Source: Streptomyces sp. CB00455 (GTDB taxonomy: Bacteria; Actinomycetota; Actinomycetes; Streptomycetales; Streptomycetaceae). From it: 64,000 nt of DNA. The notes below the pieces were generated by a model that saw nothing but the letters and a program-made list of their open reading frames with translations, was not told the DNA's origin and did no database searches. Shown piece by piece: positions 25,330 to 34,486 of this stretch. The DNA lies in NCBI RefSeq assembly GCF_001905445.1, contig NZ_LIVQ01000002.1:62001-126000 (forward strand). Reading direction: 5' to 3'. Made by a program: the position numbers and the translations under genes. How positions within the stretch are numbered: position 1 is the first letter of the stretch; each line of letters begins with the position of its first letter.

Positions 25330-26725
25330 CGGAGCGCACGACGGAGCGCTGGAGCGACTCAAGCGTCACGGCCGCATCGTGGTCGTCGGTGCCTCGCTGG
25401 CCGGTCTGCGGGCCGCGGAGACCATGCGGGAGCGGGGCTTCGCCGGTTCGCTCACCATGATCGGGGACGAGCCGTACGAACCGTACGACCGGCCCCCGCT
25501 GTCCAAGCAGGTGCTGCTGGGCAAGGCGACGGCGGACCGTACCGCGCTGCCCCGCCGGCGCCCGCTCGACGCGCAGTGGCGGCTCGGAGTGCCCGCGGTG
25601 GGCCTGGACATGGCGGCCCGGCGGGTGCTCCTCGCCGACGGCGGGGAAGTGGAGTACGACCGGCTGCTGATCGCGACCGGGGTCCGGGCGCGGCCCTGGC
25701 CCAACGAGGAGGAGGGCGCGCTCGACGGGGTGTTCGTCCTGCGCACCCGCGACGACGGGGCCGCGCTGGAGCGGGCGTTGGCGGCCGGTCCGCGCCGGGT
25801 CCTAGTGATCGGAGCGGGCTTCACCGGTTCCGAGATCGCCTCCGCCTGCCGGGAGCGCGGCCTGGCCGTCACCGTCGCCGAGCGGGGCGCCGCGCCCCTG
25901 GTCGGCGCGCTCGGCGGGGTCGTCGGGGAGGTCGCGGCCGAGATGCACCGCGAGAACGGCGTCGACCTGCGCACCGGCGTCATGGTGACCGCGCTGGAGG
26001 GCGATCCCTCCGGGCGGGTCCGCGCGGCCCACCTCTCCGACGGTGAAACCGTGGAGGCCGAGGTGGTGGTCGTCTCGCTCGGCGCGCAGCGCAACACCGA
26101 GTGGCTGGCCGGGTCCGGGCTGGGCGCGGGCCCCCGGGGCATCGCCTGCGACGCGGGCTGCCGGGCCTTCGACATCCGGGGCATCGTCACCGACGACATC
26201 TACGTGGCGGGTGACGTGGCGCGCTCCCCGCACGCGCTCTTCGGCTACCAGTTCCTGTCGCTGGAGCACTGGGGCAACGCCGTCGCACAGGCCGAGACGG
26301 CGGCGCACAACATGCTCAGCGAGAGCGCGGACCGCCGCCCCCACCTGTGGGTGCCGGCCTTCTGGTCCTCCCAGTTCGGCGTGAACATCAAGTCCGTCGG
26401 GGTGCCCCCGATGGGCACCGAGATCATGTTCACGCAAGGGTCGCGGGACGAGCGGCGCTTCGCCGCCGTGTACGGCTACCAGGGCCGCGTCATCGCGGCG
26501 GTGACCTTCGACAACTGCCGCTGGCTGCCCTTCTACCAGCAGCAGATCGAGTCGGGAGCGCCGTTCCCGGTGCCTTTCCCCACGGTGGACCGCAGGCCGG
26601 ACGGGCGCAAGCCGATGCCGGCGGACTTCCCGGACCCGTCGGTGCCGACGCACGGTCCGACCATCACCCTCAGCGGATACTCGCCCGCCGACAAGAAGAT
26701 GACCTTCATCCCGGCGCATCACTGA
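25319..26725 (+). CDS. NAD(P)H:ferredoxin reductase (rhodocoxin/putidaredoxin reductase type)
   Basis: A 468-residue flavoprotein. The FAD site is VVVGASLAGLRAAE (about residues 19-32), the NAD(P) site is VLVIGAGFTGSEIASACRE in the middle, and the second FAD block is DIYVAGDVAR. A C-terminal reductase domain carries HWGNAVAQAETAAHNML. GTG 25319 lies inside the ferredoxin gene, so synthesis is coupled. The C-terminus is about 60 residues longer than in putidaredoxin reductase, with Pro-rich sequence of unclear role. Confidence 0.92.
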   Translation: MSVDGAHDGALERLKRHGRIVVVGASLAGLRAAETMRERGFAGSLTMIGDEPYEPYDRPPLSKQVLLGKATADRTALPRRRPLDAQWRLGVPAVGLDMAARRVLLADGGEVEYDRLLIATGVRARPWPNEEEGALDGVFVLRTRDDGAALERALAAGPRRVLVIGAGFTGSEIASACRERGLAVTVAERGAAPLVGALGGVVGEVAAEMHRENGVDLRTGVMVTALEGDPSGRVRAAHLSDGETVEAEVVVVSLGAQRNTEWLAGSGLGAGPRGIACDAGCRAFDIRGIVTDDIYVAGDVARSPHALFGYQFLSLEHWGNAVAQAETAAHNMLSESADRRPHLWVPAFWSSQFGVNIKSVGVPPMGTEIMFTQGSRDERRFAAVYGYQGRVIAAVTFDNCRWLPFYQQQIESGAPFPVPFPTVDRRPDGRKPMPADFPDPSVPTHGPTITLSGYSPADKKMTFIPAHH

Positions 26726-26764
26726 CCCCTGCGCGCCCTCCCCCGAGGACCACGAGGACCTGTC

Positions 26765-28009
26765 ATGACACAAGCCATCCTGCGGGAGATCATCGACTAC
26801 TCGAACCGGGCGGATCCGTATCCGCTGTACGAGGAGCTGCGCAAGACCCCGGTGTCCCACGACGGCGACGGCCCGTACGTGGTCAGCACGTACTACGAGA
26901 TCCAGAGCCTGCTGCACGACCCCCGGATCAGCTCCGACGCGCGCAACCTGAAGTCCACGGCGGACGATCCGCTGGGCCAGGGCGAGGAGGAGCAGACGAC
27001 CCTGCCGCCGTCCTTCCTCAAGCTCGACCCGCCGGACCACGACCGGCTGCGGCGGATGACGAACCGGCCGTTCGGGCCGCCGGATTCCCCGCGCCGGGTC
27101 CACGACATGCGCGGCGAGTTGAGCGGCATCGTCTCCGGCCTGGTCGACGGCATCGTCGCGGACGGCTCCCTGGACCGGATCGATTTGGTCGACCAGTTCG
27201 CCTACCCGTTCCCGGTCACGGTGATCTGCCGGCTGCTCGGTGTGCCGCCCCAGGACGAGCCGCGCTTCCACGTGTGGGCCGAGACCCTCGCCGCCGGCCT
27301 CGATCCCGACCCGGACGCGGACCCGGCACGGCGTCACCAGGGCACTACCGACGCCCGGATGGAGCTCGGCATGTACCTGGCCGGGCTGATCGAGGAGCGC
27401 CGCAAGGATCCCCGCGACGACATGCTGTCCCAACTGGCCACCGCGGACGGGCCGGACGGCGCCATGACGACGATGGAGGTCCTCAGCACCGCGGCCCTCC
27501 TGCTGATCGCGGGCCACGAGACCACCGTCAACCTCATCACCAACGGGATGCTCACCCTGCTGCGCAACCCGGACGTCCTGCGGCGGCTCCGCGAGGACCC
27601 GGAGCTGTCCGTGCCCGTCGTGGAGGAACTGCTGCGCTTCGAACCGCCGGTGCAGCTGCTGCCCCAGCGCAGCACGCTCACCGACATCGAGGTCGACGGG
27701 GTCACGATCCCCAAGGGTGCGTCCCTGTGGCTGATCCTGGCGTCCGGCAACCGCGACCCCCGGCGCTTCCAGGATCCCGACCGCTTCGATCCGGACCGCA
27801 GGGACATCCAGCACCTGGGCCTCGGCAGCGGGATCCACAGCTGCTTCGGAGCGCCGCTGGCCCGGCAGGAGGCGCAGCTGGCGCTGAGCGAGCTGGCCCG
27901 CCGGCTGGAGAACCCGCGCCTGCTGGAGGACCCGCCCCCCTACCGCCAGAACGCGGTGCTGCGCGGCCCCCGCCACCTGCCGATCGCCTGCGACGGCATC
28001 CTGGCCTAG
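26765..28009 (+). CDS. Cytochrome P450
   Basis: A 414-residue soluble monooxygenase. The I-helix oxygen-activation motif is AGHETT, the K-helix ExxR is EELLR, and the heme loop is GLGSGIHSCFG with the proximal Cys. The Phe that usually begins the heme loop (FGxGxHxC) is Leu here, which can shift redox potential. ATG 26765 follows AGGACC. It lies 39 bases after the reductase, completing a three-gene electron transfer chain. The substrate is unknown; no biosynthetic cluster surrounds it. The F-G region contains a run of Asp/Pro residues (DPDPDADPARR). Confidence 0.93.
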   Translation: MTQAILREIIDYSNRADPYPLYEELRKTPVSHDGDGPYVVSTYYEIQSLLHDPRISSDARNLKSTADDPLGQGEEEQTTLPPSFLKLDPPDHDRLRRMTNRPFGPPDSPRRVHDMRGELSGIVSGLVDGIVADGSLDRIDLVDQFAYPFPVTVICRLLGVPPQDEPRFHVWAETLAAGLDPDPDADPARRHQGTTDARMELGMYLAGLIEERRKDPRDDMLSQLATADGPDGAMTTMEVLSTAALLLIAGHETTVNLITNGMLTLLRNPDVLRRLREDPELSVPVVEELLRFEPPVQLLPQRSTLTDIEVDGVTIPKGASLWLILASGNRDPRRFQDPDRFDPDRRDIQHLGLGSGIHSCFGAPLARQEAQLALSELARRLENPRLLEDPPPYRQNAVLRGPRHLPIACDGILA

Positions 28010-28024
28010 TGCCGCGACCCGGCA

Positions 28025-28044
28025 AACCCTTCCGGTCACAGCAC
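28025..28044 (+). repeat. 20-bp direct repeat, copy 2
   Basis: Exact second copy of the sequence at 7953-7972, here in the 90-base gap between the convergent P450 and ThiQ genes. Confidence 0.6.
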
Positions 28045-28099
28045 CAGCCGGTGCCAAGCCGGATCCGCCCCGGGCCCGGCGGGACGGCGGCGACAGGGG

Positions 28100-29140
28100 T
28101 CAGGGGCGCCGGTCAGCCGGGAGGACGACCACCTCGGCCGGAGCGAAGGTCACCGCGACCCGTTCGCCGACGGCCGGCGCCCCCGCAAGGGTGCACTCCG
28201 CCTCCAGCTGCGGACCGGCCTCCGGGCGCAGCAGCAGGGCGACGTGCGTGCCCCGGAAGGTGCGGGAGACCACCTCGCACCGCAGTCCGTCCGGCCCCAG
28301 GAGGACCCCCGCCGGGCGGATCAGCAGCCGCCGCTCCCCCTGCGCGGTCTCCGGTGGAACCGGCACCTTGCCCCACGGGGTCCCCGCCGTCCCGGCCGAC
28401 ACCACGGCCGGGACCACGTTCTCGAAGCCCAGGAACCGTGCGACGAACTCGCAGGCGGGCCGCTGCCACACCTCCAGCGGGGTCCCGGTCTGGGCGATGC
28501 GCCCGTCCCGCATCACCACCACCCGGTCGGCCAGCGCGAAGGCCTCGCCCTGGTCGTGCGTGACCGCGAGCACGGTCGTGCCCAGCCGGGAAAACAGGTC
28601 CCGCAGCTCCACCACGAGGCGCTCGCGCAGCCCCCGGTCCAGCTGTCCGAGCGGTTCGTCCAGCATCAGCAGCCGCGGTGAGGGAGCCAGCGCCCGGGCC
28701 AGCGCCACCCGTTGCTGCTCGCCGCCCGACAGGGAGGCCACGGGCCGGCCCTGCGCTCCGGGGAGCCCGACCAGGTCCAGCAGTTCGGCTACCCGGGCCT
28801 CGTACGACGTGCGGCCGGCGCCCCGCATCCGCAGGCCGAAGGCGACGTTCCCGCCGACGTCCCGGTGCGGGAAGAGCTGGTGGTCCTGGAACATCAGGCC
28901 GACGCCCCGCCGGTGCACGGGCACACCTGCCTGGTCCGCCCCGCCCAGCAGCACCCGGCCCGCGGACACCGGCTGGAGCCCGGCGACGGCCCGCAGCAGG
29001 GTCGACTTCCCGCTGCCGCTGGGCCCCAGCACGCACACGGTCTCGTGCTCGGCGACCGCGAGGTCCACACGGTCCAGGGCGTCCGCCGCGGCGCGTTCGC
29101 CGAAGCGGACGGACACCCCTTCCAGCTGGAGCAGCGTCAT
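28100..29140 (-). CDS. thiQ: Thiamine ABC transporter ATPase (ThiQ-like)
   Basis: A 346-residue ATPase. Walker A is GPSGSGKST, the signature is LSGGEQQR, Walker B plus D-loop is LMLDEPLGQLD, and the switch His is in AVTHDQGEA. A C-terminal TOBE-like domain of ~110 residues follows, making it longer than enterobacterial ThiQ. ATG 29140 abuts the end of the permease gene (one-base overlap). Thiamine is inferred from the TPP riboswitch at the head of the operon, since sequence alone also fits iron transporters of the same class. Confidence 0.85.
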   Translation of the reverse strand: MTLLQLEGVSVRFGERAAADALDRVDLAVAEHETVCVLGPSGSGKSTLLRAVAGLQPVSAGRVLLGGADQAGVPVHRRGVGLMFQDHQLFPHRDVGGNVAFGLRMRGAGRTSYEARVAELLDLVGLPGAQGRPVASLSGGEQQRVALARALAPSPRLLMLDEPLGQLDRGLRERLVVELRDLFSRLGTTVLAVTHDQGEAFALADRVVVMRDGRIAQTGTPLEVWQRPACEFVARFLGFENVVPAVVSAGTAGTPWGKVPVPPETAQGERRLLIRPAGVLLGPDGLRCEVVSRTFRGTHVALLLRPEAGPQLEAECTLAGAPAVGERVAVTFAPAEVVVLPADRRP

Positions 29141-30876
29141 CAGAACTCTCCGGAGGTCTTGTCGGGTCGCAGTCGCTCCAGCGCCAGCAGGGACACCGCG
29201 CACACGAGCATCAATATCGTGCTCAGGGCCATCGCCTGGCCGTAGTTCATCTCCCCGGCCCGCCCCAGCAGCCGGGCCACGGCCACCGGGAGCGTGGGCC
29301 GGTCCGGGCGGGCGATGAAGACCGTCGCGCCGAACTCCCCCAGGGAGACGGCGAAGGCGAACCCGGCCGCGATCAGCAGGGCCCGGCGCACCAGCGGCAG
29401 GTCCACTTCGCGCCACGCCCGCAGCGGGGACGCACCGAGCACGGCGGCGGCCTCCCGCAGCCGGCCGTCGACGGCCCTCAGCACCGGCAGCATCGTCCGT
29501 ACGACGAACGGCACCCCCACCAGCGCCTGCGCGAGGGGAACCAGGATCCACGAGGTCCGCAGGTCCAGCGGCGGCTCGTCCAGGGTGATCAGGAAGCCGA
29601 AGCCCACCGTCACGGCCGACACTCCCAGCGGAAGCATCAGCAGCGCGTCGAAACCGCGGACGAAGCGGCCCGCGCGCCGGGTCAGCGCGGCGGCCGCGAG
29701 ACCCCCGATGAGCAGGGCGATCGCGGTGGCCGCCAGCGCGTACTGCAGGGAGTTCCCGATGGCCTCCAGCGGAGGTACCAGGAAGGTGCCGCCGCCCGCG
29801 CCCGCGTCCTGCAGGGCCCGGTAGAAGCCGAGGCCGTACCCGCCGGGGGCGTCGAAGGACCGCTCCACCAGCACGCCCAGGGGCAGCACGATCAGCAGCG
29901 CCACCGTCGCCAGCACCGCGCCCAGCAGGGCGCGCTGCACCCGCCCGCGCGGCCGGTGCGCCGTGCCGCCGGGATCCACCAGCCGCAGCGCGGTCTCCCG
30001 GCGGCGCACCGTGCGGGCGTGCACCGCGAGGACCGCGCCGACCGCCGCGAACTGCACCATCGTCAGCACGGCGGCCGTGGGCAGGTCCAGGAGCTGGGCG
30101 GTCTGCCGGTAGACCTCCACCTCCAGGGTGGAGTAGGAGGGCCCGCCGAGGATCTGCACGACGCCGAAGGAGGTGAAGGTGAAGAGGAACACCATCAGCG
30201 AGGCGGCCGCCACGGCCGGGGCCAGCGCCGGCAGCGTCACCCGCCGCCAGGCGGCGAACCGCCCGGCTCCCAGCACCCGGGCGGCCTCCTCCTGGCGCGG
30301 GTCGAGCTGCGCCCACAGCCCGCCGACCGTGCGGACGACGACGGCGTAGTTGAAGAAGACGTGCGCGAGCAGGATCGCCCACACGGTGGTGTCCAGCCGC
30401 ACGCCCCACAGCTCGTCCAGCAGCCCGCCCCGCCCGACCAGCGCCAGGAAGGCGGTTCCGACGACCACGGTCGGCAGCACGAACGGGACGGTCACCACTG
30501 CCCGCAGCACCTGCTTGCCGGGGAACTCCAGGCGTGCGAAGACGTACGCGCCGGGCAGCGCGATCAGCAGCGTGAGGGCCGTGGAGGCGAACGCCTGCCA
30601 GGTGGTGAACCACAGAACGCCGGCGATGTCGGGGCGGGCGAGCACCTCGCCGATCCGGCCGAACTGCCAGCCACCGCCCGTCCGCAGCCCGCGGCCGACG
30701 ATCGCCGCGACGGGATAGGCGAAGAACACCCCGAAGAAGAGGAGGGGCACGGCCATCAGGGCGAGCCGCACCGCGGTCGCCCGCCGTCCCCCGTGCGGGC
30801 CGGAGCCCGGCGCGGCGCCCCCCGGCGCCGCGCCCGGTTCCGTGGTACCGCTTACTTCACGACGAGCGAGGTCCAT
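29140..30876 (-). CDS. thiP: Thiamine ABC transporter permease (fused two-domain, ThiP-like)
   Basis: A 578-residue permease with about twelve spans, built of two homologous permease domains in one chain as in ThiP and FbpB. EAA loops are EEAARVLGAGRFAAWRRVT in the first half and REAAAVLGASPLRAWREVD in the second. The N-terminus is Gly/Pro-rich and cytoplasmic. The start is uncertain: ATG 30876 or GTG 30888, both inside the 3' end of thiB. Its end shares one base with thiQ. Confidence 0.85.
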   Translation of the reverse strand: MDLARREVSGTTEPGAAPGGAAPGSGPHGGRRATAVRLALMAVPLLFFGVFFAYPVAAIVGRGLRTGGGWQFGRIGEVLARPDIAGVLWFTTWQAFASTALTLLIALPGAYVFARLEFPGKQVLRAVVTVPFVLPTVVVGTAFLALVGRGGLLDELWGVRLDTTVWAILLAHVFFNYAVVVRTVGGLWAQLDPRQEEAARVLGAGRFAAWRRVTLPALAPAVAAASLMVFLFTFTSFGVVQILGGPSYSTLEVEVYRQTAQLLDLPTAAVLTMVQFAAVGAVLAVHARTVRRRETALRLVDPGGTAHRPRGRVQRALLGAVLATVALLIVLPLGVLVERSFDAPGGYGLGFYRALQDAGAGGGTFLVPPLEAIGNSLQYALAATAIALLIGGLAAAALTRRAGRFVRGFDALLMLPLGVSAVTVGFGFLITLDEPPLDLRTSWILVPLAQALVGVPFVVRTMLPVLRAVDGRLREAAAVLGASPLRAWREVDLPLVRRALLIAAGFAFAVSLGEFGATVFIARPDRPTLPVAVARLLGRAGEMNYGQAMALSTILMLVCAVSLLALERLRPDKTSGEF

Positions 30877-31952
30877 GCCTTGACCCACTGCTCACGGTTC
30901 TTGGCGATGGTCTGCGGAGCGACGTTCTCCGGCTTCTCGACGACCACGCCGTGCTTGGTGAACAGCTCCGGCAGCGCCGCGTCCTTCGTCACCGGGTTGA
31001 CGAACATCTGCAGGGGCATGTCCTCCTGGAACTTCTTGCTGATCAGGAAGTCCACGAGGGCCTTGCCGCCCTCCTCGTTCTTCGCGCCCTTGAGCAGGCC
31101 GGCGAACTCGGTCTGGCGGAAGCAGGTGCCCGTGGCCACGCCCGTGGGGGCCTCGGCCGGCTGCGGCTCGGCGTACAGCACCTCGACCGGCGGGCTGGAG
31201 GCGTAGGAGACCACCAGCGGGCGGTCTCCCTTGGCCTTCTTGCCACCCGCGGAGCCGGAGAAGCGCTCGTTGTAGGCCTGCTCCCAGCCGTCGACGACCT
31301 CGACGCCGTTGGCCTTGAGCTTGCTCCAGTAGTCCTTCCAGCCCTCTTCGCCGTACTTGCCGACGGAGGCGAGCAGGAAGCCGAGGCCGGGCGAGGAGGT
31401 GGCCGCGTTCTCGGTGACCAACAGGTCCTTGTACTCCGGCTTGACCAGGTCGTCCAGCGTCTGCGGCGGGGCGATCTTCTTGTCGGCGAAGTACTGCTTG
31501 TCGTAGTTGACGCAGATGTCGCCGGAGTCGACCGGGGTGACCCGGTGCTCCTTGTCGAGCTGGAACTCCGGCTTCACCTCGCCGAGGCCCTTGGCCTCGT
31601 ACGGCGTGAAGATGCCGTTGTCGAGGGCGCGCGAGAGCAGCGTGTTGTCCACGCCGAAGAAGACGTCGCCGCGCGGGGAGCCCTTGGTGAGGATCTCCTG
31701 GTTCAGCGCCGCGCCCGCGTCCCCGGACTTCAGGACCTTGACGGTGTAGCCGCTCTCCCGCTCGAAGTCCTTGAGGACCGCTTCGGTCACGTTGAAGGAG
31801 TCGTGGGAGACGAGCGTGACGGTCTTGGACTTCGGGGCGCCGCTGGTGCCCGCGCTCTCGTCCTTGGCGTCGCCGCCGCCGCAGGCGGCGAGCGTGCTCA
31901 CGCCCAGTGCGGCGGCGAGCGCTGCGCCCGCCACCTTCTTGGTGGTGCTCAC
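30852..31952 (-). CDS. thiB: Thiamine-binding lipoprotein (ThiB-like)
   Basis: A 366-residue binding protein. The signal peptide ends in lipobox LAAC (ALGVSTLAACGGG), followed by a Ser/Gly-rich linker. The mature chain has the ThiB/FutA fold (VTLVSHDSFNV at the start, TLVTENAATSSPG-like block in the middle, read DLLVTENAATSSPG, and YASSPPVEVLY later). GTG 31952 has AGGAGGAA upstream (31961-31968), placed after a TPP riboswitch, which makes thiamine or a thiamine phosphate the clear ligand candidate. Confidence 0.9.
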   Translation of the reverse strand: MSTTKKVAGAALAAALGVSTLAACGGGDAKDESAGTSGAPKSKTVTLVSHDSFNVTEAVLKDFERESGYTVKVLKSGDAGAALNQEILTKGSPRGDVFFGVDNTLLSRALDNGIFTPYEAKGLGEVKPEFQLDKEHRVTPVDSGDICVNYDKQYFADKKIAPPQTLDDLVKPEYKDLLVTENAATSSPGLGFLLASVGKYGEEGWKDYWSKLKANGVEVVDGWEQAYNERFSGSAGGKKAKGDRPLVVSYASSPPVEVLYAEPQPAEAPTGVATGTCFRQTEFAGLLKGAKNEEGGKALVDFLISKKFQEDMPLQMFVNPVTKDAALPELFTKHGVVVEKPENVAPQTIAKNREQWVKAWTSLVVK

Positions 31953-31994
31953 TGGTGTATTCCTCCTGGGATGACCAGGAGAAGACGCGGCCCC

Positions 31995-32024
31995 GCCCGG
32001 CGCTCTGCGGAGCGGACGCCGGGC
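31995..32024 (-). terminator. Hairpin between TPP aptamer and thiB (expression platform)
   Basis: GCCCGGCG and CGCCGGGC arms enclose a GC-rich loop, about 43 bases upstream of the thiB start and 15 bases after the aptamer. It could act as the riboswitch-controlled attenuator, although sequestration of the ribosome site is also possible. Confidence 0.55.
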
Positions 32025-32039
32025 AGGGCGCAACAGCTT

Positions 32040-32138
32040 GAGTGGTGACCGAACTTCCTACCCCGAATGACCGGGGCGAGGTTCAGAGGGTCTGCGGTGA
32101 CGGTTACCGCACTCTCAGCGCTGTGGCGCTCCCCTGTC
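32040..32138 (-). promoter_or_regulatory. TPP riboswitch (thi-box)
   Basis: On the minus strand the conserved aptamer parts appear in order: GGGGAGCGCC, then GCGCTGAGAGTGCGG (the CUGAGA pyrimidine-sensor part), then GACCCTCTGAACCTCGCCCC (the ACCUGA-like segment, here AACCTC), a P4/P5 helix GGTCATTCGGGGTAGGAAG and a closing strand. It heads the thiB-thiP-thiQ operon. Thiamine pyrophosphate should shut off expression. The second-half motif deviates slightly from consensus. Confidence 0.85.
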
Positions 32139-32153
32139 GGAATATGAAATTGG

Positions 32154-32181
32154 TTCGGCCACAGGGTACCCCGTGGCCGAA
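32154..32181 (-). terminator. Terminator hairpin after rlmN
   Basis: TTCGGCCAC / GTGGCCGAA, 9 perfect pairs, with a further GGG/CCC inner stem beyond one A-C mismatch. It lies 23 bases past the rlmN stop and just before the thiB leader. Confidence 0.75.
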
Positions 32182-32203
32182 TATGACCGACCGGAGCCGG
32201 AAT

Positions 32204-33316
32204 CTAGCGCTCCGAAGCCGCCAGCTGGCCGCAGGCGCCGTCGATCTCCTGGCCGCGGGTGTCCCGTACGGTCACGGGCACGCCGTGCCGCGCGATCGCC
32301 TCGACGAAGGCCTTCTCGTCCTCGGGGCGCGAGGCGGTCCACTTGGAGCCCGGGGTCGGGTTCAGCGGGATCAGGTTGACGTGGACGCGCTTGCCCTTGA
32401 GCAGCTTGCCCAGCAGGTCGCCGCGCCAGGCCTGGTCGTTGATGTCGCGGATCAGGGCGTACTCGATGGAGATCCGGCGGCCGGACTTCTCCGCGTACTC
32501 CCAGGCCGCGCCGAGCACCTCGCGGACGTTCCAGCGGGTGTTCACGGGGACCAGGGTGTCGCGCAGCTCGTCGTCGGGCGCGTGCAGGGACACGGCGAGG
32601 CGGCACTTGAAGCCCTCGTCCGCGAAGCGCAGCATGGCCGGGACCAGGCCGACGGTGGAGACGGTGATGCCGCGCTGCGACAGTCCGAGGCCGTCGGGCT
32701 CCGGGTCGGTCAGCCGGCGGATGGCGCCGACCACGCGGTTGTAGTTGGCCAGCGGCTCGCCCATGCCCATGAACACGATGTTCGACAGCCGGGCCGGGCC
32801 GCCGGGGACCTCGCCGTCGCGCAGGGCGCGCATGCCGTCGACGATCTGGTGCACGATCTCGGCGGTGGACAGGTTGCGGTCGAGGCCGGCCTGGCCGGTC
32901 GCGCAGAACGGGCAGTTCATGCCGCAGCCGGCCTGCGAGGAGATGCACATGGTGACGCGGTCGGGGTAACGCATCAGCACGGACTCGACGAGCGTGCCGT
33001 CGTGCAGCTTCCACAGGGTCTTGCGGGTGGTGTCGTCGTCGCACGAGATGTGCCGGATGACGTTCATCAGGTCCGGCAGCAGCTCCTGCTGGAGCTTCTC
33101 CCGCGAGCCGGCCGGGATGTCGGTCCACTCGGCCGGGTCGTGCGCGTACCGCGCGAAGTAGTGCTGCGAGAGCTGCTTGGCCCGGAACGGCTTCTCGCCG
33201 ATCGCGGCGACCGCCTCCCGGCGCTCGGCCGGGGTCATGTCGGCGAGGTGCCGGGGCGGCTTCTTGGCTCCGCGGGGGGCGACGAAGGTGAGCTCTCCCG
33301 GAACGGGGCGGGCCAT
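32204..33316 (-). CDS. rlmN: 23S rRNA (adenine2503-C2)-methyltransferase RlmN
   Basis: A 370-residue radical SAM enzyme that methylates A2503 of 23S rRNA (and A37 of some tRNAs). The CxxxCxxC cluster motif lies in [14 protein letters not shown] downstream block [18 protein letters not shown] is the classic RlmN substrate site. ATG 33316 is preceded by AGGAGTACCTGCC. It is followed by a hairpin terminator and separated by another from cdsA, so it is probably its own unit. Confidence 0.95.
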   Translation of the reverse strand: MARPVPGELTFVAPRGAKKPPRHLADMTPAERREAVAAIGEKPFRAKQLSQHYFARYAHDPAEWTDIPAGSREKLQQELLPDLMNVIRHISCDDDTTRKTLWKLHDGTLVESVLMRYPDRVTMCISSQAGCGMNCPFCATGQAGLDRNLSTAEIVHQIVDGMRALRDGEVPGGPARLSNIVFMGMGEPLANYNRVVGAIRRLTDPEPDGLGLSQRGITVSTVGLVPAMLRFADEGFKCRLAVSLHAPDDELRDTLVPVNTRWNVREVLGAAWEYAEKSGRRISIEYALIRDINDQAWRGDLLGKLLKGKRVHVNLIPLNPTPGSKWTASRPEDEKAFVEAIARHGVPVTVRDTRGQEIDGACGQLAASER

Positions 33317-33341
33317 GGCAGGTACTCCTTGTAAGACGAAA

Positions 33342-33365
33342 GGCGCGCCGCAGAAGCAGCGCGCC
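33342..33365 (-). terminator. Hairpin between cdsA and rlmN
   Basis: GGCGCGC / GCGCGCC, 7-bp perfect stem with a 10-base loop in the 93-base gap between cdsA and rlmN. Confidence 0.55.
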
Positions 33366-33409
33366 CTCCAAGAGTAACCGCCCGGCGTGTCGTGGCGCCT
33401 TTTCGCAGG

Positions 33410-34486
33410 TCAGCCGGTACCGACGAAGGCCGCGAGCAGCAGCCACACCACGGGCGCCGTCGGCAGCAGCGAGTCGAGCCGGTCCATGATGCCCCCGTGG
33501 CCCGGCAGCAGGGTGCCCATGTCCTTGATGCCCAAGTCCCGCTTGATCATCGACTCGCCGAGGTCGCCGAGGGTGGCACTGACCGCGACGGCCAGGCCCA
33601 GCAGCAGGCCCTGCCACCAGGAGCCGCCGTCGATCATGAACTCCATACAGAGCGCACCGGCGGCCATCGCGAAGGCCACGGCGCCGAGGAGTCCCTCGCG
33701 GGTCTTCCCGGGGCTGATGCGCGGGGCGAGCTTGGTCTTGCCGAACCGCCAGCCCACCGCATAGGCCCCGGTGTCGCTGACCACGGTCAGGACCAGGAAG
33801 GTGACCACACGCTGGGGGCCGTCTTCGGCGGTGAGCAGCATCGCGACGAAGGTCGCCAGGAACGGCACGTAGAACGCCGCGAAGACGCCGGCGGTGACGT
33901 CCTTGAGGTAGTCCTCGGGCGGTTCCGTCATCCGCCAGACCAGGACCGCCAGCGCGGTCAGGGCCATGGCGACCCAGGCGCCCTCGGCTCCCCGGACGTA
34001 TCCGGCGATGACCATGGCGGCGCCGCCGACCGCGAGCGGGACCAGCGGGGCCTTGATGCCCTTCTGCTCCCGGAGCCGGGAGGTAAGCTCCCACAGGCCC
34101 ACGACGACCGCGACGGCGATGACGCCGACGAAGACCGCCTTGACGATGAAGAGCGAGGCGACGATGACCGCGCCCAGGCCGACGCCGACCCCTATGGCGG
34201 CACGCAGGTCCCGCCCGGCGCGCTTCTTCGGCGCCGGGGGTGGGGGGTCCTGCGGCTGCGGGGCATGCGGAGGCGGGGGGCTGGGCATGGGCTCCTGCGG
34301 CGGCGTCTCGGCGCGGAAGAAGGGGCCGCCGTCGGCGGCGGCCCCCCGATCGCGTGCTTCCCGGTCGTCGAAGTCACGGCCGGCGGCATCGGGCACGATG
34401 GGCATGGGCCGAGTGTGCGGGCCCACCTGCGCATCGTATGCGGGACCCGCCGGAACCGGCTCCGGCTGCCAGGAAGAGTCGTTCAT
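33410..34486 (-). CDS. cdsA: Phosphatidate cytidylyltransferase
   Basis: A 358-residue membrane enzyme making CDP-diacylglycerol for phospholipid synthesis. The signature is SDTGAYAVGWRFGKTKLAP, then SPGKTREG, with the terminal block KDMGTLLPGHGGIMDRLDS. About eight spans occupy residues 110-350. The first ~105 residues are Pro-rich and disordered, an extension typical of actinomycete CdsA. Its ATG overlaps the frr stop by one base (TGATG), so it belongs to the pyrH-frr-cdsA line. Confidence 0.95.
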   Translation of the reverse strand: MNDSSWQPEPVPAGPAYDAQVGPHTRPMPIVPDAAGRDFDDREARDRGAAADGGPFFRAETPPQEPMPSPPPPHAPQPQDPPPPAPKKRAGRDLRAAIGVGVGLGAVIVASLFIVKAVFVGVIAVAVVVGLWELTSRLREQKGIKAPLVPLAVGGAAMVIAGYVRGAEGAWVAMALTALAVLVWRMTEPPEDYLKDVTAGVFAAFYVPFLATFVAMLLTAEDGPQRVVTFLVLTVVSDTGAYAVGWRFGKTKLAPRISPGKTREGLLGAVAFAMAAGALCMEFMIDGGSWWQGLLLGLAVAVSATLGDLGESMIKRDLGIKDMGTLLPGHGGIMDRLDSLLPTAPVVWLLLAAFVGTG

